From: Dictyophora rubrovolvata
Lineage: Eukaryota; Basidiomycota; Agaricomycetes; Phallales; Phallaceae
Assembly: GCA_029959195.1 (NCBI GenBank)
Contig: CP114127.1
Coordinates: 372,001-436,000, forward strand
Reading direction: 5' to 3'
Length of the DNA stretch: 64,000 nucleotides
Shown here: piece after piece, positions 1 to 12,002 of the stretch
How the letters are laid out: each line of letters opens with the position of its first letter
How positions within the stretch are numbered: the stretch's first letter is position 1
Made by a program: the position numbers and the translations under genes
Notes under the pieces: model-generated
The model's database searches: none
The model's input: the letters and a program-made list of their open reading frames with translations, nothing else
What the model was told of the DNA's origin: nothing

Positions 1-500
1 TGTCTTCGTATGAAACCTCTGGAAAGTATGGCCCGTTGTGAGGAGCTGGCTGTTGAAAGTTGTAAAAACAGGGCTTATAATTGTGAGTATGTGTACTCGC
101 CGTATTAGAGGGAGAAGAAGACTAAGAAAAGCAAATTGCAGACCAGCAAGTCGTAATGAGACGCATACATTTAATGGTCTAGTTATCGAATACAAACCTC
201 TCCGTTGGAAAACAGCGCAAAAGTGACAACGAAATATTTCTCGGTGTCCAAGACTTTTCCGACACCGACGAAATAGTATTGACTATCCAGGCGGCCGCCA
301 TAACATGTAGGAAAACTTCTACAAGTGAGCGTTTAAATTCGGAGAAGTTCTGATTTGGACACTTACACAATGCATGGATTAGAAGGATTGCCATGTGTGC
401 GATAAGCTGTCACTGCATCTGGAAGAGTTCCACCCTTGACTTGGAAGTTCTCTTGGTGGTAGTATTGAGTTTGGGGTATTATTGCTTCGTTTACAGACAT
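1..500 (-). CDS. Alpha/beta hydrolase, homoserine O-acetyltransferase family (5' part)
   Basis: The N-terminal part of an alpha/beta-fold enzyme of the homoserine O-acetyltransferase family. The gene runs off the left edge, so the catalytic Ser, Asp and His are not in view. Four exons can be read: 500-367, 318-198, 121-101 and 49-1. The start at 500 gives MSVNEAIIPQTQYYHQENF. Spliced, the protein continues through SFPTCYGGRLDSQ, FVVTFALFSNGE, SSSPSNT and PAPHNGPYFPEV, matching the family's N-terminal block (NPCIV-FPTCYG, ALF.NGESSSPSN, GP.FP.V). Exon 3 is only 21 bases and is followed by a GC-AG intron (donor GCGAGT at 100-95). In metabolism such enzymes acylate homoserine or act as related esterases; fungal members are often uncharacterised, so the substrate is unknown. 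Splicing is inferred from frame and family match. Confidence 0.82.
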
Positions 501-2061
501 GGCGATTGAACCGAGAGGCCTAATCGTGAGAAGGACAGGATGCTTTATAAAATAAAGGTGAAGCTTTCGAATATATGAGAAAAATAAATATGTGAAAAGG
601 GCCAATAGCGGAGAAGCCGTGCACATAGTGTTTCGCGTCTCTAAGTAGATTGGTTGACTCCAATTAAAGTTTACAATCCGCCGAGAGGCGGGACGGAGCG
701 TGAGACACGTCACTTGTCCATGTGAAGTACAAACAATTATCTGCCAATAAAATAATCTATTAATCTCATAATGTCTGTTTCCACATACTTTCTAGATTAT
801 CTTCGGCGGAGACAGACTGTATTTCGTCGTTAGCGCCCAGTCAGATGAATACGTAGTAGTCCATGATGCTGCGCAGGTCTTGGTTTTGTGCTATTATTTA
901 CTAATCACCTTTGGTCTCGTTGGGTATCGAGCAGTGCCAAAAGCGCGAGTGTTCGAGGATATACATATGTACGCCCAGTTGAAAACTGCGTCGAACCTCG
1001 GACGAGACAATTGTTAGACAATTATTCGGATGGAAGACTCTACATTCGCTCTAGTCAGTACCCATCCACATGTTGTGGCTGCTGTGCCGCGACTGACTCG
1101 CCTGGTCTATGGCGTTTACCTGCGAGCTCATTTTGCTGCCCTCAGCTCCACCCTCGGTCGTCCCCGGTCCACGTTCTTCATCGGCTCAATGGGGTGATTC
1201 GAAAGGGTTCCTTCTCACCTTGAGAATCATAAAAGGGTTTAATAAGAATTGTTAGCACCAGCCACTACTTTGTGCTTTGAACGTTGAGCCTGGTAAGAGC
1301 ATCTGCACACTAGCGGCGGAGTTCGAATACCATTCCTCTTCAACACAGGTTGCGTCTAGCTTTCGCTGTCATTCAAGTTTCTAGATTCACACAGACAACC
1401 AGCTTATTTTCTAGTGATTCCCCATCAATGATACCACGTCCTTGATGAAACTGATAAAGCCTGGGAACTTGCTGGGACATCCTTCCGGATCCTTCTCTTT
1501 GGAGTTCAGATTCGTGGGGGAGATTGATCAGGCTTATTGAAAGCGCTTCAAGTTCATGATTAGCGGAGATAAGGAAAGGAACACGGTATTCCGAAGCCAG
1601 ATGGTAAAATTGCATTTCAGTTGATCCCACACACGCGGTACTTGTTGAAATTCGCGAAGACAGGCGTCATAACAAGTCTTGAGATCCATCGTCCAATTTG
1701 AGGATGCGAGATGTTGGAAGCATATCCCAGGCTGTGTGCGTCTGACATTTCTATTCAATTATTGTGATCATGTATTGCTGAAGTCCTTGTTTCCAGGGGG
1801 AAAGTGTATCCGAAATCAGAAATAACCTTATGAGCCCGAGAGAGTGACAGAAATAGAAGTATCTACAACGTTAATATATAGCTTGAGTGTTCCTGAACGT
1901 CTTATCGTTCCTTCGCTTTTCCAACCGAGAACCAAAAGCGATCTAGAATATGGGCACCCCAGGCATCCAATCACATTGAGGTAATGGGCACATGATTCTT
2001 TTTCGAAATATAAAACTGACGTTTGAATAAATCAAATTCATATTTCAAGCTTTTCACATCC
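501..2061. other. Intergenic stretch, no convincing gene
   Basis: This holds the upstream region of the leftward hydrolase and the upstream region of the rightward transporter copy. Two leftward frames (1630-1373 and 1758-1534) and a short rightward frame near 1030-1195 look faintly protein-like but have no recognisable domain or start context. They may be debris of an older gene. I see no RNA gene or repeat here. Confidence 0.5.
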
Positions 2062-4182
2062 ATGGCGAACAGCTTGAAGAAGGTTACCTCGAAAGCAGAT
2101 GGCGGGCCTGCTGACAAAGGAGGTATTATTCATGTCAACACCAGTGCAGAATTGGTAGCGGTGGAAGGTAATTAGATTTTCGTCGTCGCTTTTCACCCGT
2201 ATTGTCAAACTTCTTTCCTAGGAATACCTAGCTTTGAAGCATCTCTCTACTATGCAGCTTTACAGCGTTTGGGGGAAGATGATATGTTTAACGTCCCGCA
2301 AGCTCAGAGAATGACCTTCATGACGAAGATTTTTGCTCCTAAGCCACCCACCTTTACCAGTTCAGTGTGTTCCACTATCGCTGATATTGAAAAATCATCC
2401 GTTGCTCGTTTCACTACTGTATCCGAGGAAGAGAAACGAATGGCTCAACGCGCCTTGCGCACCGCGACTTGGGTTAGCATTTTTTATCTCATAACAACAG
2501 AGTAATTTGGTTTTGATTATTATATCTAGTGTCTTATAGTCATACGAATATCCAATCAAGACGTATAGTGACCTAACAGGCCGGATATATGGGAAATATG
2601 CACGCTATTTTGTAAACATCCTTCAAACTGTTCAGCTGATTTTCATGGTTGCCGTGGTCATTATCATGTCAGTTTGAGTCTTTCAATTCGATACATATCT
2701 CGTCTCCGTGTATTCATGCTTTCATTTGAAGAAACGCCCAGGGTCTTTCTCAGGTTACAAAAGGGCATGTACGTCATCTGGTGCTTCATAGTGTATTTCA
2801 AAGTCAATCGTATCATTTCAAAGGTTTCCTTCTCTCTTCTCGCAATTATCTGGATGATTTTGGGCATGGGTTTGGGTCAAATTAGGTCTCTTAAAAACTT
2901 CGGAGGTATGTTTGTGATATATCGTCAACCTAATCTCAATGCTCTACAGTAATCGCCCATCCATATGGACTAATCTCGTTGCAATTTTTATTACAACGTA
3001 AAGGCGAATGCAATTTCGGAACTATGTGTCGTTGCCTTAACGGATGATTTGTTAGGGGCGCGATTGCTCGTTCTCCTCCGAATTTTGCTGCTGCGATGGC
3101 ACAAAACAGTGTATCTACCGGTCCTATCATCGTGAACTTGAAGGCGATTATCAATCAGCCGTTTGCTCCTCAATTGATTGGTGTAATGCAGTACGCATTT
3201 CTAAGATCATATGTTTCACAAGTCGCTCAAATTGAGCTCATGGCGGAGATGAAGCGTCCATTCGATTTCTGGAAAGCCACGATTTGTGCTCAGGTAAAAG
3301 AGATAGGGTCGCATTGTCGTCGTGTATGACTGGGGCGTTGATTTTTCGTTCATTTCATGATAGCTTATCATTGTCACGATTTATATGGTGTTTGGAATTT
3401 ATGCTTATACGTTCCAAGGTCAATTTACCATCAATCCTGCGAATCAAGGAATATCCCGGTTCGGACTTCAGACGGCTGGTAATGTTCTCACTTTGGTTTC
3501 GGGTTTAATTGTAGCTGCTTTGTATGGAAATATCGGAATAAAGGCAAGCTTATGTACTTCATTCAAGAGTGCATATGAAATGTTACGTCGTTTTTAGGCT
3601 ATATATACTACTATCGTGCAAGATATTTTCAATGGACCCAGTTTGCTTAGCCGCTCTGGACGCGTTCTTTGGACAGTCATGTTTTTTCTTATTGGGCTCT
3701 TGCTTTTATTATTGCGTCCTCTATTCAAATGTTAACGGCAAGTAATATATCCTTTGACATGGCTAATAAGCTAATCTGTCGTTCAATGAGCAGGTGTTTT
3801 GGGTACGTTCTAGTATACGTGCGTAAATCAATTTTTTAAGCCTATCTCTATTCCAGCTGCCCTATGTATCCTGCAATTCTCGTACACCTTTCCACCCATT
3901 TTATACACCGGATTCCTCACCCAGCGCGACGCTACCCAAGGTCAACCAGAATACACACCTGGTGCTGATGTCCATGATTTGCGAAAAGACACGTGGAGGG
4001 ATTGGTCTCGATGGCGTAGGGGGTTTTCTAGACGGTGGTGGCTCAACATGTTGAATATTTTGCTTGGATCGGCAGCACTTGCGTGCGCTGGGTTGGGGTC
4101 TTTCTCTTCTATCGAAAGTATAATTACGACTTTCAAGACGAGTGATTCGGCTACCTCATTTGGGTGTAAATCTCCCCTATAA
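2062..4182 (+). pseudogene. Amino-acid transporter (AAAP-like), decayed paralog of 51476-54096
   Basis: Clearly homologous to the intact transporter at 51476-54096 on the other strand: both share RALRTATW(V/I)SIFYLITTE, YSDLT.RIYG, ELMAEM(K/R)RPFDFWK, FGLQTA.N and the C-terminal TSFGC..P. The start at 2062 gives MANSLKKVTSKADGG. It appears non-functional. About 48 codons covering the first membrane region (DILGPTSAPW... to ...LDSD in the paralog) are missing after 2502, and the remaining pieces do not rejoin in frame. A one-base shift at the T-run 3682-3687 then breaks the frame. One donor is GC (after 3543). The 9-base microexon 3794-3802 is still in place and keeps frame across its two introns. 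The family imports amino acids across plasma or vacuolar membranes. An assembly error is a possible alternative for either lesion. Confidence 0.72.
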
Positions 4183-4521
4183 GTCTCTGCATTTTCCATT
4201 TCTTAGGAGTGTAAATCAAAGCACTACAAATATGAAAATTAAGTTAGGAGACTAGATAGAGCCTAGCGTCAATGGCTGCCGTCTTCCGAGTCCGAGTTTT
4301 GGATCCGCGTCTTGTACTATTAGTCACACGTTCATTGGAGTTTTGTGCTGACAAAGCTCGTGGCGTGGATTGGTCACAGTCACGGCATCGCTCTCCTCCA
4401 ATTCATTACGAAGGTGGTGCTAATACCATTTAAACCTCACTTGAGCTGCTTTTTGGATAATTGATTCTTTCTTACTCTCAATTTTGTCACATACTATTCA
4501 TCTTCTCTCTGGGGTTTCGTA
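4183..4521. promoter_or_regulatory. Intergenic region upstream of the oxysterol-binding gene
   Basis: About 340 bases between the transporter remnant and the oxysterol-binding gene. It must hold the latter's promoter. I see no strong TATA box or repeat; CT-rich stretches just before the start (about 4466-4512) are typical of fungal core promoters. Confidence 0.4.
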
Positions 4522-6224
4522 ATGTCCAATAACGATAAGGAAGAAGCTGGCGCTGCTGTTCCAGCTGGTACGTATAGCGTCGATTTGTCGGATCATTGCT
4601 TAGAGACTGAGATTTGTTGTTCATAGGGCAACGATCTAGCTGGACTGCTTTTGTTAAAGGGTAGGTATCAATTAGCATTTCCTCGTTCTTAACTCATCTT
4701 GCATTTCAACGGTAGCATCGCAACTTTCGCGGGCGACTTGTCCAGCTTAACCGCCCCACCTTTCATCCTTTCGCCTGTTTCGTTGACAGAATTTCCTGGT
4801 AATATTGATGTTGTTCTATCGCTGCGAGGATCGCCAACTGAATGCTATATATGAATGCATCGTACCTCTAGCTTACTGGACAGAGAGGCCCAATCTCTTT
4901 TCCGCCATTTCTGCCACGGCTACGGAAGAGGCGAGGATGCTAGCAGTCTTAAGATGGTTTATCGTGCGTTGTTCTTTGGGGTTAAGACGATGGGCGGGGT
5001 TTAATGTGATGTTTGGCAGAGTACTCTTAAAGGTCAATATACCTCTAGAAATGATTCCATGGGTTCAGAGAAGAAGTAAGCCGTCGCTCAATCTTCCAGT
5101 TTTGCCTCGTGTTTACATGGCTTAATTGAACTTTCTAGGCCATTAAATCCGGTGCTTGGAGAGTTAGTTATTACTTTTTATTTTCCTAACGACGACTTCA
5201 AAGCATTTTGGCTTTTAGACTGTTTTATGGATCCTGGCCTGATAGAGACGGTCGAGGAGAAACAAAGCTTTGTGTTGAACAAGTTTCGCATCAGTGCGTC
5301 TGTGATCTCTTGACGTTCAATTGAATGGAACTTGACGTCGTCTCTAGTCCTCCAATCACGGCATATCATATATCGAACGAATCTAAGAAGCTCTTCCTTG
5401 ATGGAAGTTCTGGACAGCGCACTAACTTCTCTGGAGGTGCCATAATAGGTAAGGGTGGGATGATTAGGACAGAACGGCGGAAAGCTCACAGAGACTGTGT
5501 CGTAGTGAAACAAGACGGGCATGCTGTTCTGACGATTGAGTTACCTAATGGAGAGAAAGAAGAATTTCTTATTACCCTACCTAGGCTAAAAATCGAGGGT
5601 ATATGGTACGGAAGCCCGTATATTGAGCTTACGGAATCATCCTGCATTCAGTCTTCGTCTGGCTGGAATTCCACGGTAAGCCACAGTCCAATTTTGTTGC
5701 TGCATCTTAGTCACGTTTATTTGATATTAATAACATCCCCTAGATCAGTTACAGTGGCCGTGGCTACTTCTCCGGAAAAACGCACTCCTTTAAAGCCCTT
5801 GTTACACCGCCTCATTCAACCACAGCTAAACACACCATCGAGGGGCAATGGCACACCACATCCAAAGATTCTAAAGGATTCTCATTCCACGATGTCACTG
5901 GCGCTAAAGAAGAGATAACCGTAGCCCCTATCGAGGAACAGGGGCAGTGGGAAAGTAGACGTTTATGGCGACTTGTAGCGAAAGGAATCAGAGAAGGTGA
6001 TTATGACCTGGCTAGCACCGAGAAGAGTCGAATTGAGGTATGTCATGATGATGATGATGATAAGAAGCCCTTTTTTTGCGAAACTCTCCCTAATTCACTT
6101 AATTCAGAATGAACAACGACAAAGGAGAAAGGATGAATTGGCTGCAGGAGTGACCTGGCAATTAAAGCATTTCGCTAAGACGGATGGTGCAGATTGTGAG
6201 AAGCTGCTTCTTCGTCCTGAGTGA
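4522..6224 (+). CDS. KES1: Oxysterol-binding protein, KES1/OSH4 type
   Basis: A lipid-transfer protein that in the yeast KES1/OSH4 group exchanges sterol and phosphatidylinositol 4-phosphate between ER and Golgi/plasma membranes. Eleven exons (4522-4567, 4627-4660, 4716-4798, 4872-4963, 5020-5075, 5139-5162, 5219-5293, 5348-5448, 5506-5675, 5744-6037, 6108-6224) give about 363 residues. The lid and pocket region reads GIATFAGDLSSLTAPPFIL. The family signature EQVSHHPPITAY is intact across the exon 7/8 junction. KQDGHAVLTIELPNGEKEEF, IEGIWYGSPYIEL and IQSSSGW follow, then the acidic/basic C-terminal helices ending in LLLRPE. There is no PH domain, as in short fungal members. The start has the amino-end MSNNDKEEAGAAVPAG. 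It lies head-to-tail with the downstream kinase, 163 bases apart. The family call is very secure; orthology to KES1 specifically is likely. Confidence 0.93.
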
Positions 6225-6387
6225 TAGAACTGTATTGAATTTTTTGTTTCCAAAACAGGTTTACACTTGGCGCATTCGGCCAAAGTTAATTTACCTTGGC
6301 CTACATATAGATATTTGGGGAACCGTGGGTCGGCTTGAGGGTAGAGCTTAGTAGTAGCTTATTTGTACATTAGTTACGTAATCGGAA

Positions 6388-9300
6388 ATGTTCTCACATG
6401 CGGTTGACTCTGTCTTTGTCCCCGCTACGATGATGGCGACCAACACACTGCAGATTCCAGACAGCAGTTGGTCTCAATCAGGACCTTCGTCATCACCTTC
6501 ATCGTCAAAATATCCACGTCCATCATCAACAATTGTTTCTACTTCTCCATCCTCGTCATCGCCACCAGTCTCGGCGTCGTCCGCGAGAAAACGCGCGTCC
6601 CACTCAGTTTCCTCCCCTCAAAAAGACGAACGAGAACGAGAGCAAGGAAAAGAGAACAGTGGTACTTATTGGGATGTTTACTCCCATCCTGCAGCTGTGG
6701 CATTTGCCGCTGCACATCCACGACGGACGATACCCAAGTTCGGCCCCTATCTCCTCTTGCAAACTTTGGGCGAGGGTGAATTTGGAAAAGTGAAGCTGGG
6801 TCTTCACTCTAAATGGGGCGAAGAAGTTGCTGTCAAGTTGATAAGACGAGGCAATGTTGATAACCCTCTGCGATTGTCGAAAGTTGAACGAGAGATTGAG
6901 GTCCTTAGGGTGAAGTTTGTTTTCTTTGTTATTATTTGCTCGTTTGTAATAATAATACTTCTTTTTTAGCTTCTTAAACATCCAAATATTGTCCGATTAT
7001 ACGATGTAATCGAGACAGACAAGTACATCGGTATCATCCTTGAATATGCCTCTGGAGGCGAACTCTTCGACCACATCCTTGCGCATCGCTTCTTGAAAGA
7101 AAAAGACGCTTGCAAGCTATTTGCGCAGCTCATTAGTGGTGTCTCGTATATCCATTCCAAGAAAATTGTTCATCGCGATCTCAAACTCGAAAATTTATTA
7201 CTCGACCGCTCCCGAAATGTTATCATCACTGATTTTGGATTCGCCAATCGCTTCGAACATCGTGCAGATGATCTCATGCAAACATCATGCGGTTCTCCAT
7301 GTTATGCGGCTCCGGAATTGGTCATTTCCGAAGGGCTCTATGTTGGCTCCGCAGTCGACATTTGGTCTTGCGGCGTTATCCTCTACGCCATGCTGGCTGG
7401 GTATTTACCCTTTGATGACGACCCGGCCAATCCGGAGGGTGACAACATCAATCTCCTCTATAAGTATATCGTCAATACCCCTCTTACCTTCCCGGATTAT
7501 ATCTCCACTGACGCTCGCGATTTGCTATCCCAAATGCTCGTCCCGGATCCCAAACACCGTGCCAGTTTGGACAGCATCAAGCAGCATCGATGGCTCGAAG
7601 CGTACAAGCACTTATTCGAACGAAGCACCGCTGAATTGGAACGCATCGCATTGGAGCAACAGACTATGAAGCAACAGGCTTATCAACGCCAAATACGCGC
7701 CACCGCCTCACAGCAACAGTCCCAAACTAAGGAATACTACGACCCGTCTGCTACAAATGCACCTACGCCACGGCGTGCCGTTGCTAGTGCCATCGTAATG
7801 GGTTCTAATCCAGAACCCGAACCTTTCGTCGACTCGGTGGCAGCGAATGATACCCTTTCGCCTGCTACGTCTACTGCTGAACATGACCGGAGCTCTACAC
7901 GGTCGAAACGCTCCAAGTCTAAAGAAAAACGGGCCAAGACTCCAGACAAGGATAGGGAGACTGGTAGTCGGCGGAAGAAGACCAATCAACGTCATACGCT
8001 TCAACTTGAGTATGCAGGGGACGTCCCCGCCTCTCCTCAAGTTCCTACGCCCCAGCGTCCACAAGAGGCTATTTCTGACATTATGACGACTACAATCGCT
8101 CCTCAAGCGGTCGCTGAAGCTGAAGATTCACCAGCTACACCTAAGGCGCATAAGACAGCTTTCGAGACGCCTGCCCAACAATCTCCAAAGACGCCGACAG
8201 CCGCGCATCCTATGCCTTCATCGTTTGAGGCTCTATTTACTCCTCCCTCGCAACACGCTCAACAGCAACAGCAACAGCAACCCACGCTGTCTCAACCTAG
8301 TCCAGATCAGACCGTTCATCCTGGGGAACACATTGCTCAAGTGCCCAGTCCTCAAACTACGCCGCGCAAAGCCGGTAAAGGTGGCGATGCGGAATCAACA
8401 AACTCTGGAGGAAGCGGCGGCAAGAGACACCGTAGAGGTTTGTCAATGGATAAGTTTGGGTTTGGTGTTGGAAAGAAAGCGAGCAGTAGCGTTACTGACG
8501 TTCCCGGAGAAGAGGTGGTTCCCAATGGAGTGAAGAATAACGACATGTCGTCTTCCACGTCGGCTCTTGTCCCAAGCGGGAAAGAAAATCTCAAAGTCAA
8601 CGGGACCGATACGAAGACGGATAGAGAATCCGAGCAGGAGAAAGATGATAAGAAGGCGAAGAATAGGCGAAAGACCTTAAGTTTGATGGTTGAGCCTTTG
8701 AGTCGGTAAGTTACTCTTGTGTTTTCCCTTAGTATCTCTGAGGCTGATGGCGCTTTAATATAGGACTATCAAAGAACGGAAGAATCGCTCCGTCACCGTC
8801 GAAACTAACAAATCTCGGGATGCTTCGCATTCCAATAAAGAGAAAGAGAAGGCGAAAGAGCAGGCGAAGGCGAAGAACGGCGAAAGACCACCGACTCTGA
8901 CTCTTACTCCTATGCCGACCAGCGGTGGTACTGTGAAGGCTGATATACCCATCGATAATATTCCTGAGGCACCGCTCAGTCCACCGCCGGGTGGTATCCA
9001 CAATCCTACATTACCTCGAGCCTTGTTCAATGGCACCACCACCAACACTGGCGCATCGACTCTCTCGGCTAAAGGGGTGATGAATTGGTTTAGACTGCGA
9101 AGTCTCGGGAAGAAGGAACCTGAGATTCTCAGCGACGCTCGGGCAGGAGGTGCTTCAGACTTCGTAAGTCAAGACACTTATCATTCCTTTTATTATTGTG
9201 TCTAACTCTTTCAATCTGGCAGGTCATTGTCAATCCTCCTGCTCCTTCCAACGTGACCGTCAGCTCTGCTTCCACAACTTCGCGCCGTACTCCGTCAGAG

Positions 9301-10129
9301 ACCTCCAGCGCAGTTCCCTCCGCAGCATCCCGCATAACGTCGATCATGCGGACTGTTACTTCCCCTCGATTCCCTCAAGTTCCTTCACCGTTCGCCTCTG
9401 CAAATGCTTCTCCAGCCCCTGCAACACCTAATGTTGCTTCGACGTTGCGAATTCATCACGGTGCCGTTGATCAGGGAACTGTAACGAATGGCCCGCCTGC
9501 CGTGGTCTTTGCTCATGTCACCAAAGTCCTCCAGGGTATGGGTTTAGAGATGCAAAGGGAAGCCGAGTTCAAGTGGCGCTGTGTTCGTGCTAAGAAGGAT
9601 AAGCTGGGGGCATTTGATGTCGTCGTAGGATCTGGAACTGCCGGAAGTGGTGGGGTACGTGATTGGCCGTTACCTTTTCGTGACGTTACCGTATTGATCT
9701 CTGTCATTGTCTGCGCAGGTCGATAAACGCGGTCTTCCCGTTCCGTCCCATGCACACTCGTCGGCCGGGGGAATGCTTCGTGGCTTGCTCATGCGTCGCA
9801 CTACTTCACAATCCTCGTCGAATCCTTCTCTACCGCTACGGCAACAGCAGCCTGCTAACGATACCGCCAATCATTTAAGCCCATACGATGAGGCCGACAA
9901 CAGCCTCATGTCGGACTTATCGATGACGATGATATCGCCATCGGGCTCAGACTCCACGTTACTGCCTACATTCTACGGTGACAGAAACGTGGATCAAGGT
10001 GACGAAGTTCGCTTTTCCGTCGAGTTGACTAGACTTGATCGTCTGGAGGACACGCTCAGCTTGGATATTCGAAGGTTAAAAGGTAACTTGCGTAGTTATA
10101 AGTTCTTGTATGATACTCTAAGAGAGTGA
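6388..10129 (+). CDS. KIN4: Ser/Thr protein kinase, KIN4-like, with C-terminal KA1 domain
   Basis: A CAMK-group kinase. Five exons (6388-6909, 6970-8705, 8764-9163, 9223-9654, 9719-10129) give about 1166 residues. A Ser/Pro-rich N-terminus precedes the kinase domain, which shows the glycine loop GEGEFGKV, the lysine in VAVKLI, the catalytic loop HRDLKLENLLLD, a DFG in ITDFGFANRF, an activation segment QTSCGSPCYAAPE and the LPFDDDPANPEGDNINLLY insert typical of the KIN4 subfamily. A long low-complexity linker follows, with a Gln run at about 8263-8281 and basic patches. The end (FSVELTRLDRLEDTL ... LRSYKFLYDTLRE) is a KA1 fold, which binds acidic lipids and autoinhibits in relatives. In yeast KIN4 acts in the spindle-position checkpoint; the role here is inferred from family only. 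All residues needed for catalysis are present. Confidence 0.92.
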
Positions 10130-10699
10130 GTTTTGTCATGCATGTTCCTTCTCTGATTACATGCTTACTCAACTCTACCCTTCTTTTGTAGCCGCTGTGC
10201 ATTTGTTCAATGAATTCTCTCTCGTTTTCCACACATTAGTTAGCTAAATATTAGGCAATCATGAGTTGATTCGTTCAATCTCCATTGCAGTTCCTTTCTC
10301 TTTTCTTCTTCTCTTTTCTCTCTCTTCTCTCTCTTCTCTCTCTCTCTGATATCCCGTCGTATTTCTGCCTAATATCCACTTTGCCGCCAGTTTCCTTGAT
10401 CAATGGAACTTGCTTTTGTTTAGTGTTACCGCCTGGCTCCTGAACACATCTTTCCCCTTTGCCACTCAATTGTTGTTCATATTTAACTAATAATAAAGAC
10501 TCCCTAGTTATTGACTCTATCTGAGGGAATACATGGACTTAAGCCTTTATGATGCTACATGATATATGCTGGATTGAACCTTGGTCTAGTGTGATAGTGA
10601 GGTGCATCTAACAAATAATTATGTAAAACATTCATCAGGGGACCTCTACTTTCACAACACCACCAACTCTGCCAGACACAAACACAAATAAAATCAACA
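10130..10699. other. Intergenic region with CT-rich simple repeat
   Basis: The 3' flank of the kinase gene and upstream DNA of the next gene. At 10296-10350 there is a pyrimidine microsatellite built of TCTC and CTTTT units. The rest is AT-rich with no coding frame I can support. It marks the left shoulder of the transposon island. Confidence 0.6.
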
Positions 10700-11646
10700 A
10701 TGTCTTCTCAATTATATCCTCCCTCACCATGGAGGGTTAACCTCATACCAGATCCAGTATCCTCATCAGACCCATTCCATCCTGGCAGGTGCTATGACAA
10801 AAGGCAACTGATCAAATATGATCATCAAGAGATCAGTGAGATTTTTGATATTGGGGCTATTGCCACCACAGTGATTAATTATTTTCATGCAAGTACTCTT
10901 CAACTGATGAAGCTCTTTGGATATAGTTCCATATTAAATTTGAAAGAGTTCATGATCCTTACCCAACTTATATTGCAATATATCTTGATGAAGTTTTGGT
11001 AAGGACTTCCTTCAATTCTGAGATTATTAACTACTAATCATAGTATAGGTAGATCATTTCTATATCTCAGTTGATGAGCAATGGGCAACTTCATTTGGTT
11101 GGCAAAAGAATGGGATGGAAGTGTTTAAATATAAATTTGGTCATCAGGATTGTATGTTTTCCACTTTTTTTTAAATACTTTTACTTTCACAGCTAATTGT
11201 TGATAGCCAGTCAGTTATACACTGGAACCCATTGGTTCTGCAATCCTGCACTCCTTGGTCACATCATTATCCAGTTCTATCATTTAACAGAGCAGGAAGC
11301 AGCCTCCTTTACATCAGATCCTTTCTATTTAAAAAGACCTATGAAAAGTAGATTTCATAAACCAAGATTAAATCTCTATGCAATGTATGTTTTTTATTTT
11401 ATTTTTTCATTAATTATAATAATTATATCTATAGATATGAGAAACAATCATCTAAACTTTCCTACTCAAGAAAGAGATTTCTTAATATACCTTATAAAAT
11501 TCCATCCCATTATATCTATTTTCAATATGATGATTGTAAGTTTTTTTATTTCAAAAAAATAAAAAACTTATTTTTTTTTAGCTGTCAGAAAGAAATATAA
11601 TTGCCCATTATTATTACAAACTCATTGTTATGATCTAAATTCATGA
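10700..11646 (+). CDS. Hypothetical protein, six exons, unknown function
   Basis: I do not recognise this protein. Six exons can be joined in one frame: 10700-10888, 10927-10998, 11049-11151, 11207-11384, 11435-11535 and 11582-11646, giving 235 residues from MSSQLYPPSPWRVNL to CYDLNS. The first intron uses a GC donor (GCAAGT at 10889); the other four are GT-AG. The spliced protein contains HDPYPTYIAIYLDEVL, DHFYISVDEQWATSFGWQK and TGTHWFCNPALLGH, rich in aromatic residues, with no signal peptide or membrane segment. Base composition is AT-rich, unlike the kinase gene next door, and it sits beside transposon DNA, so it could be a lineage-specific gene or cargo of a lost element. The consistent frame across five introns argues that it is or was a real gene. 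Confidence 0.5.
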
Positions 11647-12002
11647 CATCACTAATAATATAGATTCACAAGTACTATCCTTCATTTTATTGTATTTCAT
11701 AATTACTGTCAGGACTACTCACTTAGACTAGAGGGAGGGGATCCTAAGCAACTGTATTGGATAAATACTAACTAACTCACCTAGAAGGAGGGGATCCTAA
11801 GAGAACAAACTTAGGGATCCCTCCTCTAAGGCTACTAACTATATACTATGAAAAACGGCGAAAGTCACGCTGTCGCGCACCAAAATCTTCCTAATAAGGA
11901 AACGTTCTGATTTTTGGTTCAAAGCGGAGTGTCAAACTACCAAAAACTTAACCGATACACCACAGCCTCTCGAAATCAAAACCCTTACAAAAAAAAAAAA
12001 AA

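Noticed and set aside
888-1223. Rightward open frame of 111 codons
   Set aside because: Composition is irregular with many Cys and Arg, no domain and no splice partners; probably chance.
10296-10350. Pyrimidine microsatellite as a regulatory element
   Set aside because: It lies downstream of the kinase stop codon and looks like simple slippage DNA.
10700-11646. Starship captain or other tyrosine recombinase for the orphan gene
   Set aside because: No R..H-R..Y pattern or matching length is visible.
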